Below, one piece after another: positions 1 to 12,300 of a DNA stretch of 64,000 bases. The notes beneath the pieces were generated by a model. It did not search any database, was not told where the DNA came from, and saw nothing but the letters and a program-made list of their open reading frames with translations. Source of the DNA: Jacaranda mimosifolia (lineage: Eukaryota; Streptophyta; Magnoliopsida; Lamiales; Bignoniaceae); NCBI GenBank assembly GCA_018894105.1, contig CM032117.1:51308503-51372502 (forward strand), read 5' to 3'. A program made the translations under genes and the position numbers. Position 1 is the stretch's first letter. Each line of letters opens with the position of its first letter.

Positions 1-660
1 GATGGCCCAAATCGGCCAGGCCCAACACCCAATCAACAGCCTAGGGCCCAAGTGACTGATCGACCCTGTTCGACCAATCCACAAGACGCTCCATGGCCCT
101 CGGATCCGCTCGACCATTATCGACATCTATTCTCGTTGATTCTCAAGTCGAGGCCTGCACAGTATTCTGCCACCGCATTAAATGCATTGACTGGCGGCAC
201 GCCTCCGCATTAATGGCGCATGCCCTCCCCTCACCGTCTGACACAGCAGACGCCGCAACAGTGTACCATCTTGTCCTACAGCATAAAAGGACATCCAGCT
301 GGCAATATTCAAACGGGGGAATTGACTAATTACCCCCGGTAGAAGGCTGAAGGTCCCTGGGGTAAGCCAAGAGCTTCCCTGACATTTCCTACAAGGGGAA
401 GAATATAAAAATCCCTCAACCTTGCCTCTCAGAGGTATGCACATATACACTCAAAAGCCCATACATTCCGTTGCTCGATTAAAGAGGTCGAATATATATA
501 CTGACTTGAGCGTCGGAGGGCCTAAGCCAAGGGCTACTCGGCTAGCCTAACGTTTATTGTGGTTGCAGGATTCCAATCCCAAATCAATCTGGAAGATCAA
601 TACACCGAATTGTGATTCATACCCGGATTCATATCCATTATCGAAATCGAACCCTCATCA
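1..660 (+). mobile_element. LTR retrotransposon long terminal repeat, 3' part
   Basis: This GC-richer block differs from the AT-rich DNA that follows. It has the look of a plant LTR promoter: a TATA-like box in GAATATAAAAATCC near 403-416, then about 100 bases downstream the stretch around 502-520 (TGACTTGAGCGTCGGAGGG), a motif typical of the R region of Ty3/Gypsy LTRs. The block ends near CCCTCATCA at about 660, where base composition changes abruptly, compatible with an LTR end in CA. The left part lies outside the window, so length and target duplication cannot be judged. No coding sequence is attached on the right, so a solo LTR or the 3' end of an element lying to the left is likely. Short open frames inside it are not genes. 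Confidence 0.6.
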
Positions 661-2106
661 GTTTTTGTAATTTTTTCATTTCTTATTATTTAATAATTAA
701 AAATATAATTATTTTCTTAAAAATACTATTTATCTCTATTTTTATATTTCTATATCTATCCCACTATTCTATTGTTTAAATCCATTAAAATCCTTTGACA
801 TAAAAATTTTAATGTATATATTTTTGAAAATGCATCTTTTATACATAAAAAATTAAAAATTAAATTAAATTTCATTACAGCACCCACCATATTCAATATG
901 CGTAAGCAATTAATCCACAAAAATTTATATTTCTATATAAAAACTAAGTATATATTTTTAAATTTTGAAAATGCTTAAAATTAAAAATATTTTAAAATAC
1001 AACCAAACCAGCTCTTATTCATGCGATTCTCTGTATTGGACAAGTCCCTTGGTAACTCTTGGTTTGGATCTTGGACTTACAATGATATAAAAGAAACTTT
1101 TATGATATTTATTTTAGTTTTTTTTTTTAATAAAAATACTTATTTTAAGGTATGAGAGATGATATTCACTAACATTCTAATCCCTTCTTTGAAAAAGAAA
1201 AATAGATGTACACACATTTGAGATTATTTAAGTTTATATCTCGAATCTCATACATATAAATATGAGAATAATGTTATTGAAATGACAAATAATTGTTTTG
1301 GTATATTACTCTCTAAAAATTTATTCCTTAACTTACATTGATTGTAATATTTTACGTTATTGATATATTATTGAAGTGGTTGATACCTAAATAACTTCAC
1401 AAATATTAAATTTTGGCTTGAAGTTCAGATTTTTTATATTTATCTCATTTTATATGTTTGAATATCAATTGTATTTAAACAGTTCTTGATGATTGTACTA
1501 AATTAATCATTGTTTTCTTGAATTCATATAAAATCAATAGTTTCGCTCCAAAAATAAAAGTAAAAAGGATGATTTTCAACTCGAACATTACTTGTGGATA
1601 TTTTTGTAAATAATATATGACATTCAATTTTGAGTACTTTTAAAGCATATCGAACCTAACTAACATTCCCTAGTTTAGTCTAATTTATTTTTGTTTTTAT
1701 AATTAACTTTGTCATAAGAGTAATTTTACAAGGTTTTATATTGGTTAATATTGTCATGTTGAACTCTAGAATAAAAGCATCCACAACCGCAACTGACTGG
1801 TTAATTGGTCAATTACGTGGCCTTGTTCTCTTATGTTTTGGCCATTTTCTAGAAAAAAATTTGGAGGACTGGGTTTTTGAAGAAAATTTGGAGAATGTGC
1901 CAAGTGTTTCTTTTTATTTTGGGAAAATATGAAAAATGATTTAAAAATGAGTTGTTTGTTTCTTTTTGTTTTGGGAGGAGACAAACTTTACTGTTGATGT
2001 CAAATCAATTGTTTTTTATTGGGTTTGTAGGGTGAAAGTGATTTTTTATGTAATATATTATATATGTATGTATATTTATAGTTGGATGATGTGTATGTAT
2101 ATATAT

Positions 2107-2107
<1 letters not shown>

Positions 2108-2141
<34 letters not shown>
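2108..2141. repeat. (TAA)n microsatellite
   Basis: Eleven or so perfect TAA units, preceded by a TA/GTAT-rich tract. Confidence 0.95.
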
Positions 2142-2142
<1 letters not shown>

Positions 2143-4416
2143 GATATATTGTTGTAATAAAGTGATATGTATTAATTCAACTTGTGCTTTATTATAAAAT
2201 TTATATTTTTATGAATTTATTAATAAATATTAATTAAAATTATATCTTAATTATGAAAAATTGGCTAATATCATAATTACATCATAATTGTTGATATCGG
2301 CTTATATAAAAAAAATTAATTATTATACATTAGTTATAAACTAATTATTGTTTATTCTTAAAATATAAGTATTTAACTATTTATTACTTACAATTTATGT
2401 ATAAATAAAACTTAGTTATTTATTTAAATAAAATAATTAATATATATATATAAGACTTAATAATGATTCATCCAATTAAAAAATAATAATTTTATATTAT
2501 ATGAAACTAAATCATCTTAAGTTATTTTTTAAACAAATAACTGTAATACTTATTATACGTGAAATATGAAACATAATTAATATATACATAACAAGTTATT
2601 TAAATAGTTAAATAAATTAATTTAATCAATTTAATAATTATTCATTTACTTTAACTCATTATTTAATTCATACATTATTTAATAAATAAATTACTTAGTA
2701 ACAATAAAAATTTTTACTTAATTTTAATTAATTTTATTGATAATTATTTTAATTGTATTAATATTAATTTATTAAACTTAATAGACTATTAAATAAATAT
2801 CACACTCTAATTAATTTTTTATAATAATTTTAAATAAATATGAATATTATTATATTAATATTTAATGAATATTTTTTTTTGAAGGAGATTAATTTATTTA
2901 TTATATCAAATTAAAATATCTTAAATTATTTATTAAATGAATAAATGTAATTTTTAATTAATACATTAAATATTAAATATAATTAATACATTATTTAATT
3001 AATTTAATACGTTATTTAGTAGATAAATCATTTATTAAATTTAATTAATTTTCTCGATGATTAAGTTTTAGAATTTTTTAAGTAATAAAATTTTAATATT
3101 TTCATATATATAAATATGTGTGTGTGACTAAAGTGAGAAAGTGATAAATGAATGAGTAATGTGAAAGATGAAGTGAGAAAATGAGGGGGTAGGTGTGCTT
3201 TTTGGGGTGTAGAGTTTTTTTGAGCGAATTATGAGGGGGTTTTTGGGTGAAAAATTGTAGTTTTTTGGGAGAAAGATTAGAAAATGTGCATGCATTTTGG
3301 AATTTTTTTGGGGGTTGGAAAATTTTTTCCCAAAACATAGGAGAACAAGCTATTTTCAGATATAATATTAAAAAAATATTCTTATAATAATAAGTAATAG
3401 CATATAAAACGCCACAAGTTGAAAATTTTATAACATCAAAATTTTTATAAGAATTGATATGATAAGTTAATCAAAAATTAATTTAGTTTAGCTTAAATTA
3501 ACTTAGTTTAGCTTAATTCTTTAGTAAATTGATATTCAAATGCAAACAAAAGAGCTAATAAAGTCTCGCCAATAATTAATCATGCAATCTAACACACGAC
3601 GTATTTAAATAATTGCTCTCATTAGTGGACCAAAAGAAAATGTCACTTTGAATTAATTTGATATTCCATTTTGTGTTTCATTTCCTATTTCAATATGATA
3701 TATATAATGTATTTAGTTATCAATTTATTATTTTTTATAAGAAAATATTTAATAAAGATATCATACATCCATACAATGAAATAAAAGATAAAATATATAT
3801 TAGAATATATGATTTAAATTGAGAAAATGTTTGTCTGCATAAAGAATGTAACATGCTGAGAACGTGCAATGATGGGGTCCTCATATGCCATGTTATAGAA
3901 ATGGGAACTGGATTATTTTTATTTTTATTTTTTAATTTTTATTTTACTTTACTTAGTATGAACTTTGGATTTAGAAGTAATCACTCACTGATCATATTAT
4001 GACCAGCTGGGCACGAAATAACTTGATGGAACGTATTTTTAGATTGCAAAAAAATTTCTATCGGTTTATTGGATGGAAAATATTATTTCAAGGGTTTTGA
4101 AGTATTTAGCTCAACCACAAAATCTCATTACCTTAATATCTTTGGTTTTTTTATTTTTATTTTTTCCCCTTATTTCTCAGTCCTATGAATAATTATTGCC
4201 ATCTGAAAAAAGACGAGGAGTGACGATTAAGTGCTGAAAACGAATCATATTGGCTTGACTAGCAAATATAATTTTTTCCAAGATTAATCAAACCTTTGGT
4301 TGAGAAAGATATAACAATAGAGATAATAACTCACCATAGAAAGCAACGGATGCGTTTCTAAGTAGAATTGTTGACAACTCTACACGTTCACCTTCATTGA
4401 TTCCTTGATTTTTGCT

Positions 4417-4520
4417 GAGAGAGAGAGAGAGAGAGAGAGATGCACACACACACACAAACACATACATATATATACACAAGAGAGATACACACCCACACAC
4501 ACATATATATATACACACAA
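4417..4520. repeat. Compound (GA)n-(CA)n-(TA)n microsatellite
   Basis: Twelve GA units at 4417-4440 are followed by CA-rich and TA-rich dinucleotide tracts to about 4520. Open frames here are artefacts of the repeat. Confidence 0.95.
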
Positions 4521-5831
4521 ATATCTTTGATATGAGTACATGAATCTACTCTTGATGTGAATATGAGAATAATATTTTTTTATCTGAACTTGATTGTTGG
4601 TAGGTTTTTCTTTCGAAACTTGCTCTTAAAATTCACATTTTTTTTTTAAATGGGCAAGGGGGTCGTTCTCAATCTGATTTGAGTACCTCCGTGGCCTCGA
4701 ACTCACCCCCAATCTAAGGTTAGGATTGGTGCAACCGAATTTGCTTCGGACCCCACATCACTCCCGCTAGGATCACAGGTCCACGCACTTAGACTCGACG
4801 ATTAAAAAAGATTATTCTGAAAATTCACAAAGATTATTCTTTAAATGGACAAGAAGGTCGTCCCCAATTGAATTCTTAAAATTCATAAAGTTATTAAAAT
4901 TGTACGGGAGTTCAATCAAATTCCTCCGATGCTTAAATTAGTATTGGATTTGTTAATGCGAATGATGAGATAAGAATGAAGAGACAAGACATTCTAAATT
5001 GGATGCTTCCAAGTGACATTTATTTCATTATCTACCGTGATGGGGGATTAATTAGCCATCCCAAAGTGGCCCCATCTTAAAAATTCATTCTTCTTTAATC
5101 TAACAAATATGGATCACCTGTTTGAGTTGATGAGTCATAACCCTACCCACAAATCCACCCGAATGATTTAAAAGCTTGGCCCGTTTTTTCTGTACCGCAT
5201 CAACCTCCTTAGATTTAGATCAATTTAATCTAAATGCACAAACTTCATAAAGTTAATAATACATACACATAAATGATATTGCCAGTTCGAACATGCTGCT
5301 GTTTTTATTGAGATTCCTGCCTCGTTGTCCATAAAATCAGCAAATAATAATACTTCCACCTTCATCACTTTTATCACATTCATAGAAAACAACATCATCT
5401 ATCTATCTTCGCCTTTCTATTTCAGGAATACTAAGTGAACTTATCCAAATACAACACAATATTAAACCAGTAAAAAATTCATCTGAAAAATCACATTCAG
5501 CAAGACCTTATCTGCTTGTTTCTTTATGAATCAAAGGCTTGAGATCTTCATTTTCAACCAACTCCAATCCCCTGGAGATTCACTTCCTGCTGATGAATGT
5601 GATATACTTCACCAAATGGTAATAATACACTATATATGATCCTGTGTTAAAACAAACTTGGAAGTCATCTGTGCCCATCCACGGCCAGTGGGATTCTACA
5701 ACTTTTTCAAAGTATATACAAATATTCTCAAGATACAAAAAACTAAGAAAAGTTAATGGGCTGCGGCACATTTTGATATCATAAAAGGCAGCAACTGTAT
5801 CAAATCACAGTAAAATTCTTCCTTTGCTCAT

Positions 5832-6359
5832 TTAATTGCTAGTCCACCTCCTCTTTCGTGCTGGACGCTCTGATTTGATCTCTGAATCTGGGCGGATTTC
5901 AGTTTGACCTGAAGGCAAAGGTTCACTCTCCATTTTCTTAATTGCCATGGCATCTTTTTCGCTAGGCATAGGAAGCTTAAAACGCTCACTTCGCTTTTTC
6001 AATTTTGCAACAGTATCCAAGTGTTTGTCCTCCATTGCTTTAGCCTTGGCATTATTCATTTCTGTACCAGTTTCTTTGTCATCAACCAAATGCTGTGGCT
6101 TATCTTCTGTCTTTTTCGAAGATTCTTCAGGCGGGCTGATATTGTTATCTACATCTCTACCCTTCAAAGAAGATGATGGCATGGAGTTGATACCAAAATC
6201 CCTCTCTTTATGGCTCGTCCAGCGTTCCAATTTAGAGCGTCCCCTTCTTGAGTCAGGCTGTTCATCATCTGATGAAGCCTCTTCCCTGTTTTTCCTGGAA
6301 GACTGACGATTCACATTAACCTCACCACTTCGTTGCTCAGATCTTCCTCTCAAGTTTAC
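5832..6359 (-). CDS. FIPS5: FIPS5 last exon: conserved C-terminus
   Basis: 175 codons plus TAA. It starts at GCCAG|GTAAAC ([15 protein letters not shown]) and includes [37 protein letters not shown] and the final [12 protein letters not shown]. The [14 protein letters not shown] block and the basic tail are hallmarks of the long plant Fip1 type and contain a likely nuclear localisation signal (KRR). Phase 0 agrees with the exon 8 donor. Confidence 0.95.
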   Translation of the reverse strand, partial: VNLRGRSEQRSGEVNVNRQSSRKNREEASSDDEQPDSRRGRSKLERWTSHKERDFGINSMPSSSLKGRDVDNNISPPEESSKKTEDKPQHLVDDKETGTEMNNAKAKAMEDKHLDTVAKLKKRSERFKLPMPSEKDAMAIKKMESEPLPSGQTEIRPDSEIKSERPARKRRWTSN

Positions 6360-9300
6360 CTGGCAGCACAGAGCAAGAGGAAAAACATTTAATAACTTTT
6401 CCAAGTTAAAATTAAATAATGACTTAGTTGAGGGAAACCATTGTTCATTATTTTAACACAAAGTATGAATTATGTTGTCCAAGCCTCAACAGTGCAGCTA
6501 AGGGTAGTGCCAGCCAATTAGACCACACACAGAGCTTAATCTCAAATAAGTTACCTGATGAAGAGTTTCAGTTGCACATAATGGATCGCAGTAGCACTGC
6601 CAAGGGCTCCAGATTCACGATTTTTCATCAAAGATGGTTATATTAACATGATTGAAAATAGAAGTTCTGAATTGACTGGAATGTTTAATGTGGAATTGGA
6701 GAATGAAGCTAAGGAAAAGCATGGTCTCACATGAGTCATCATTCTGAGTTGAGAGGGATCTGTAATCAGATTAACACAGCAAAAAGCAACACAACAAATA
6801 GCTTGTTTCCCATATTGTATTGAGATTTCAGACAGCTAAAGGCAAAGAGTACAGATAGCTGAAAGCAAAAAGATTGTTCTGCATAGTCACAGGACCATTA
6901 GAAATTTTGATTTCCACAGGTTGACATTAATATGGATTAAATTTCAAAATTTTATGTAATTTTCGGCTCTTCTTTTTTATCATTTATCATTTGATTTCCA
7001 CAGGTTGATATTAATGTGGATTTCCACAGACTGAATCAACAGCTACAGAAAGTATTTTATCACTGCACACAACCTACCTAGTCTAGCCCAATATCATCCC
7101 TCTCAAAATGTTTCCAGCAACAAATTTCCAAACTAAACTAACAGCAAATCATAATCTCACCGACCTGATTTTTGAGTTACCTGCTATCTACTTTCTTGTC
7201 TCATGATTAATGCAACTTCTTGCTGTTGACTAGTCAAACTGTCTCTTTCCAAATGCTATTTCAACAAATTGATCAACTTTTCTTAATAAGTTTGGAGAAC
7301 ACTATGCTTTATAATGAACAATTTGAAAGTCCTATGATATTACAAAAAATTAGTCAATATAAAGTCAAAACTCAAAAAGATACTTCCGAGCATTGTTAAA
7401 AAATTGTTCATTTTGGCAACTTTTTGGTGAACAAAAGCTCGCCCACTACTATATTAGGTTTCCTCTGAAATATATTTTTATTTTTTATCTGTATGCATAC
7501 GAGCAACAATGTTTCAAGGTACAGAACAGTAAAGAAAGTTCAACAAACAATCGAATCATTTTCAATAGAAAAGCCTTGCACAAAAACATGAGCAGAAAAT
7601 GTCCATAGTTTGATTTGCATCTGAACATATTTATGGAACACTGAGGGTTGTCAGGGGAAAGACCAAGAGAGTATTAGAGGATCAGGTCTTTGCCTCACCT
7701 CTCTCTGAGGTTGTAGTCTATTTTCATGAGTGAAATTACGAAAGTGACATGGCCAAAATGGCATCACATTGGACTAGCACCTCTATGTTAACTTACACGA
7801 AATTATGTCTGCTGACCTGCTTCTAACAACCAAAAGCATTCAACAGTTTCATTTTCTTTTCATGCCACAAATAATTATACATGTTTTGAATTCTCCTGTA
7901 AGTTGTAAATATGCTCTACATAATGTTGTCAGTAAACTCTCTCATTTTTCCAAATTTTCTATACACAGAAATTCAGTTATCCACAAGTTTATCTTTCAGT
8001 AGCCATTACAAATCTGTGATCACAACAGAGAAGGAAACAAAATGGCAACTTCAAAACCTGACTCAAATAATCTTTGATACATTTAGTTCATGCATGTCTG
8101 TATGGGACGAGAGACTAATTACTTGATTGCATTCAGTGATTTTCCTAATTCTAAAGTTTCAAAATGAAATTTAAAGGAAAAACAGAAATTGAACCAAAGT
8201 AGGTAAGTGAATGAGAATGTCTCATCCTTACCCAGCATCCTTCTTTAAGAAAAGGAAAATATAGGCATACATCAATTATCATCATAGATACACTTTCAAT
8301 CAAGCGTATAAGGTCTGCAGTCGTGTAGCTGTTTCTGAAACTTTAACATCAGCTAATCAGTTAACAACCTCCTACTCCCCACCCCCCACCCCCCCAAACA
8401 AAAAAAAAAGACATCAGATCTCTAATAGAATAATATCATCCCTTTCTTTGGCATGCTTTTATGGCCAATACCATTAACAACTACCTTTTGGAATAAGGGT
8501 CAATAACTGAGAATTATAATAGAGATTCTCAACAATAAATATAATTTTTTTTATTTTTTAAAAAAAAAAGAGAACTTTACACTAGTCTTTTAAGACCACC
8601 AAAATATTTTTTGCCTTGCTTAAGGGGAGTCAATGCAGATTTGAGGAAAAAAATTTGGAACAGCTCAACGTGTTGCCTGATACAGAACTCGGAAAGGTGA
8701 TTAAACAGCAATTCAGCTCATCAAAGAGAAACAAAGATAACTTTCTTGCAGAGTCATCATTGACAAGCTCAAGACAGAATATTGAATTAAATTTCTTCCT
8801 TTGCTGGTGGCAATTTTTGCAGCACTAACTGAATATTTGTTTAGGCTAAGAGATATGTAATCTAAAACTGCACACCAGCTTTATATACAGATGGTTCCTG
8901 TCTCTTTCTATCCATGACATTCTGCTCCATCTAGAAAAGTTTACAAGGAAAAGACAAACAGAAAGAAAACAGACAGTTGTGGAGATGCACATGGAAGCTA
9001 AATTGACAAAGTCAGTAAATTTGAAAATATTTTATTGTTCACTTTCCAGCCACCTTGACGATCAAACAAATACAAATATGTAGCATCTTACTATCCATTC
9101 GTATCATGAACATTCAGTATTTATTAAGTATACTTGCAAAATTTTTATGGCATTGGGTCCAAGGAAACACATACCGTCTCACTTATCTGGCCACCATGCT
9201 CATCCTGATATCTCTTAGAAGGGATCAAAGAACTGTGATCTCCACTTTCCGATTCTTTACTCTTTCTACTACTTTCTTTCCGTTTGTGTTCATGCATCCT

Positions 9301-12300
9301 AGAGGCATCAGGACCATAAGCAACACGTCCATCGCGACTGCTAGGCCTTTCATATCTTGCTTTCTTTTCATCATTGCTGAGTTGGTTCCCACGAACATAA
9401 GCATCTTCATGGCCCCTATGCTGTGAAAAGCTTTCATTTTCTACTCGATCCCTTCGCTTAAGTTGATCACCATGCCGGACTACATCCTTTGGATGGTATT
9501 CCCTGCTGGATCCTTTGTAGTCTTCTTTCCCTCTTGAATGACCTGTCCATGTTTTCTCTTCAGTAGCTCGTCCACTTCTTATCATTGGTCGTGGTTCTTC
9601 TCTATCCCTCCTCGATGAAACTTCATCTTGTTTAATCCTATACCATTCATCACGCTCTCTCTGCCTCTCACTCCTCTCCCTTTGAAACGATCCCCCTTCT
9701 TTTTGCCTGGCATAATGCACATCATCATCCTTCAATCTCGCTAGGCCATCTCTGTTGAGCTGATCAGAGCCATCATCTCTCTCTCTCTTCCTTCGGCTGC
9801 CACTTTCTCTGTGATGATGGTATTCCTTTTCAGCATGCTCCCGACTTATATGTCCCTCTTCTTTCCTTCTTTTGATGTGAAGACCATCTATTTTATCATT
9901 CCGACTTTTAAGACCATCATCCCTATCTCTTTGTCTGGATCCTGTGATATCATGATCATGATTACCCCCCCTCCAACTACCATTATCCAGCTGATTTCTT
10001 GATTGGTGATGTTCATCATTCTCAGTCTTCTCGCTTTCTCTAACTTTATCCCGATTTCTGGAGCCGATTTCCCCACCCAGCTCCCTCTTTCTCGGTTCTT
10101 CAACTCTAGTCCTTCTCCCATGATGATCCTCATCTCTCCGATGCCAGCTTCCTTCAGATATATCACTGTCCTTCCTCCAGTCCGCACTATCACTTTTCAC
10201 ATGCTGACGAAGTGATGAATTAGCATCCCCACTTCTACGTGAAAAAGAATCTTCTCTCCCTTTCACCATTATGTTATGTCTGCCAGTTTCATCTCTGTCA
10301 TGGTAACCTTTTCTACGAGCGTTATCCTCATCTCCTACATGTCTCTTGATGTTACCTGCTCGAGGAGGGCGCCTGTCCTGAAGAACTTCATCCTCATCAT
10401 CAAGCAACCTCCGCTGATCTTTACTACTTCCGGACCTTGCTTCGATGTTTTCACTACTCTTTGCAGCCTTAGAGTCTTCCTCCTCCTCATCATCTTGAGA
10501 CAACTGATCTACGCGTGAACTTAGTTTTTGCTTCTTTGTTGAATACATTAAGTTCCCATCTTCACGGGTACCGTCAATTGTTGCATCCACAGCCAATTCC
10601 TCTCTTTCCATGTTAATGTTTCTGTCATCCATTACAGATCCATCATTCATCTCATCCCCAACTACTGCAACTTGCTCCCCATCAGATCCAATGGCGCGGG
10701 AGTATGACAAGGTCGGACTTTCCTTACCATCCCCAGCTTCAAATGATTCTTCATTCTGATCGTCCGTAACATGTTTTCCTCTTTTATTATCACTAGAAGT
10801 CATCATAGGGGATCTGACTTGCCCTCTTCCCTTTGTAGACCTATTATCATCAGAAACCTTCTATAAGTGTCTTCAGATTGTATGCAAGGTAATGAAGCTC
10901 AATGAAAAACATATAAAATTCCTAAACTTCATGTTGCACACAACACGGACACAAGACAAAATTTGGTAGATGATGCAAAGCAATTCAAGAGTTGTGCTAA
11001 ACAAACATAAACAACTGGAAAAGAGAGCTTCATTCAAGAATATGTCACCCAAAATGTTTAGGTCAGAATGATCTAGCTTTCCATTAGAAACAAATTAGTA
11101 AACCATTAAAAAAGCACCCAGGATGCTACACCTTCATTCAAAAGAAGTAGCTAACAATCCTTCAAATTGTTCGTCATTCATGGACAACCTATCCAAATAA
11201 TTAACACAGTGCACCATTTGATTTAGAATCCAGTATTCTTATCACACATGAACCTTTCTCACAGCATATTTTTTCGAGTGAAAGCCAAGTCTACCACCGT
11301 TAAATTTTTTCTATGCAAAAATTTTTTTTAATGCCCTGCTTTTTAATACAGAAAATGCAACATGTTGTCGACTGTTACCATATCTAGTATAAAGACACCA
11401 TCATCAGTTCCTTCAACCTCATCCAATGGTCGGGAGGCTAGTGCAAGGACCATCACCAGTCAAGGAAAAATTTGACAGGGAAAAAGAACAACTCCATCTG
11501 GAATTTATACAGAAATATTTATGTACCTCTCCTCATGAGGGACAGCAATCTCCTTATCTGGGTGGTGATCCACAGGTACTTCTGGAGGAAAATGCAAAGC
11601 ATCCTCTCTTACGATCTCATCACTACTGACAGTGTTCTTTAACTGTGCTCTTCTTGATTCAAATTCCCCCTTCTTACCATTATATGCAGGTGAAAAGCTA
11701 TCCAGATGCTCTGTATCATCCTGTTGAATATCATCAGCTTCATCACCCCCTCCAGGATCGATCCTTGCTGGATCATTGTCTTGTTGCTCTGCCATGTCAT
11801 CACCGTCCATGGAACTGTGGCACACAATCTGTTTTGCCAGAGACAACATCACTTCTAAGGCAGGAATGCAATGAACATTGTACATAAACAAGATAAATAG
11901 GCAGGTTGGTGCTCAAATAGAAAACAGAACAACTGCTGACCTCGATAATGGCATCTGTATCGTGCATTCGTGGTCGCCTGGTATCAATCGATGGAAGACG
12001 GTCACCAGAACCAGTCTCTACCGGTATTGGTCTGCCAACAGGCTGGTACCAAATGAAAGCAGGTGAGATGAAAATTTGTATAGAAAAAGTTCAAGGGTTA
12101 AGTAAAGTGAACTGCTTAACAAATTCACATATAGCTTCCATATATTTCTTTTTTATCACTTGAAACCCCTGGAATTTTACTGAGTGTTCAACCACTGCAT
12201 TGTCTTAGTTTCTCCAGAATTACACAGTTCATGAATTTCAGACTGTATCTCAAGTATGCTGTGTCACAACTCACATATAATCTACAAACTTTTTAAACTT

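Larger units (their letters stand above)
661..5831. other. AT-rich 3' flank of FIPS5 without recognisable genes
   Basis: About 5 kb of AT-rich DNA with homopolymer runs and microsatellites. Short open frames (for example 1741-1932, 3102-3338, 4288-4518, 5580-5771) have low-complexity translations and no recognisable domain. The part next to the FIPS5 stop codon (about 5300-5831) is probably its 3' untranslated region. A G/C-rich island at about 4650-4800 may be a short repeat. Confidence 0.6.

Noticed and set aside
4640..4800. Possible tRNA-derived SINE
   Set aside because: A B-box-like GAGTTCGAGGC can be read on the minus strand, but no A box at the right distance, no A-tail and no target duplication were found.
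9055..10518. Long open frames on the plus strand opposite FIPS5 exon 8
   Set aside because: They are antisense shadows of an Arg/Asp/Glu-rich exon; codon bias keeps the opposite strand open.
11420..11500. Extra FIPS5 exon between exons 7 and 8
   Set aside because: After the acceptor TTCCAG at about 11500 the correct-phase frame reads about 25 codons and stops at TGA before any usable donor.
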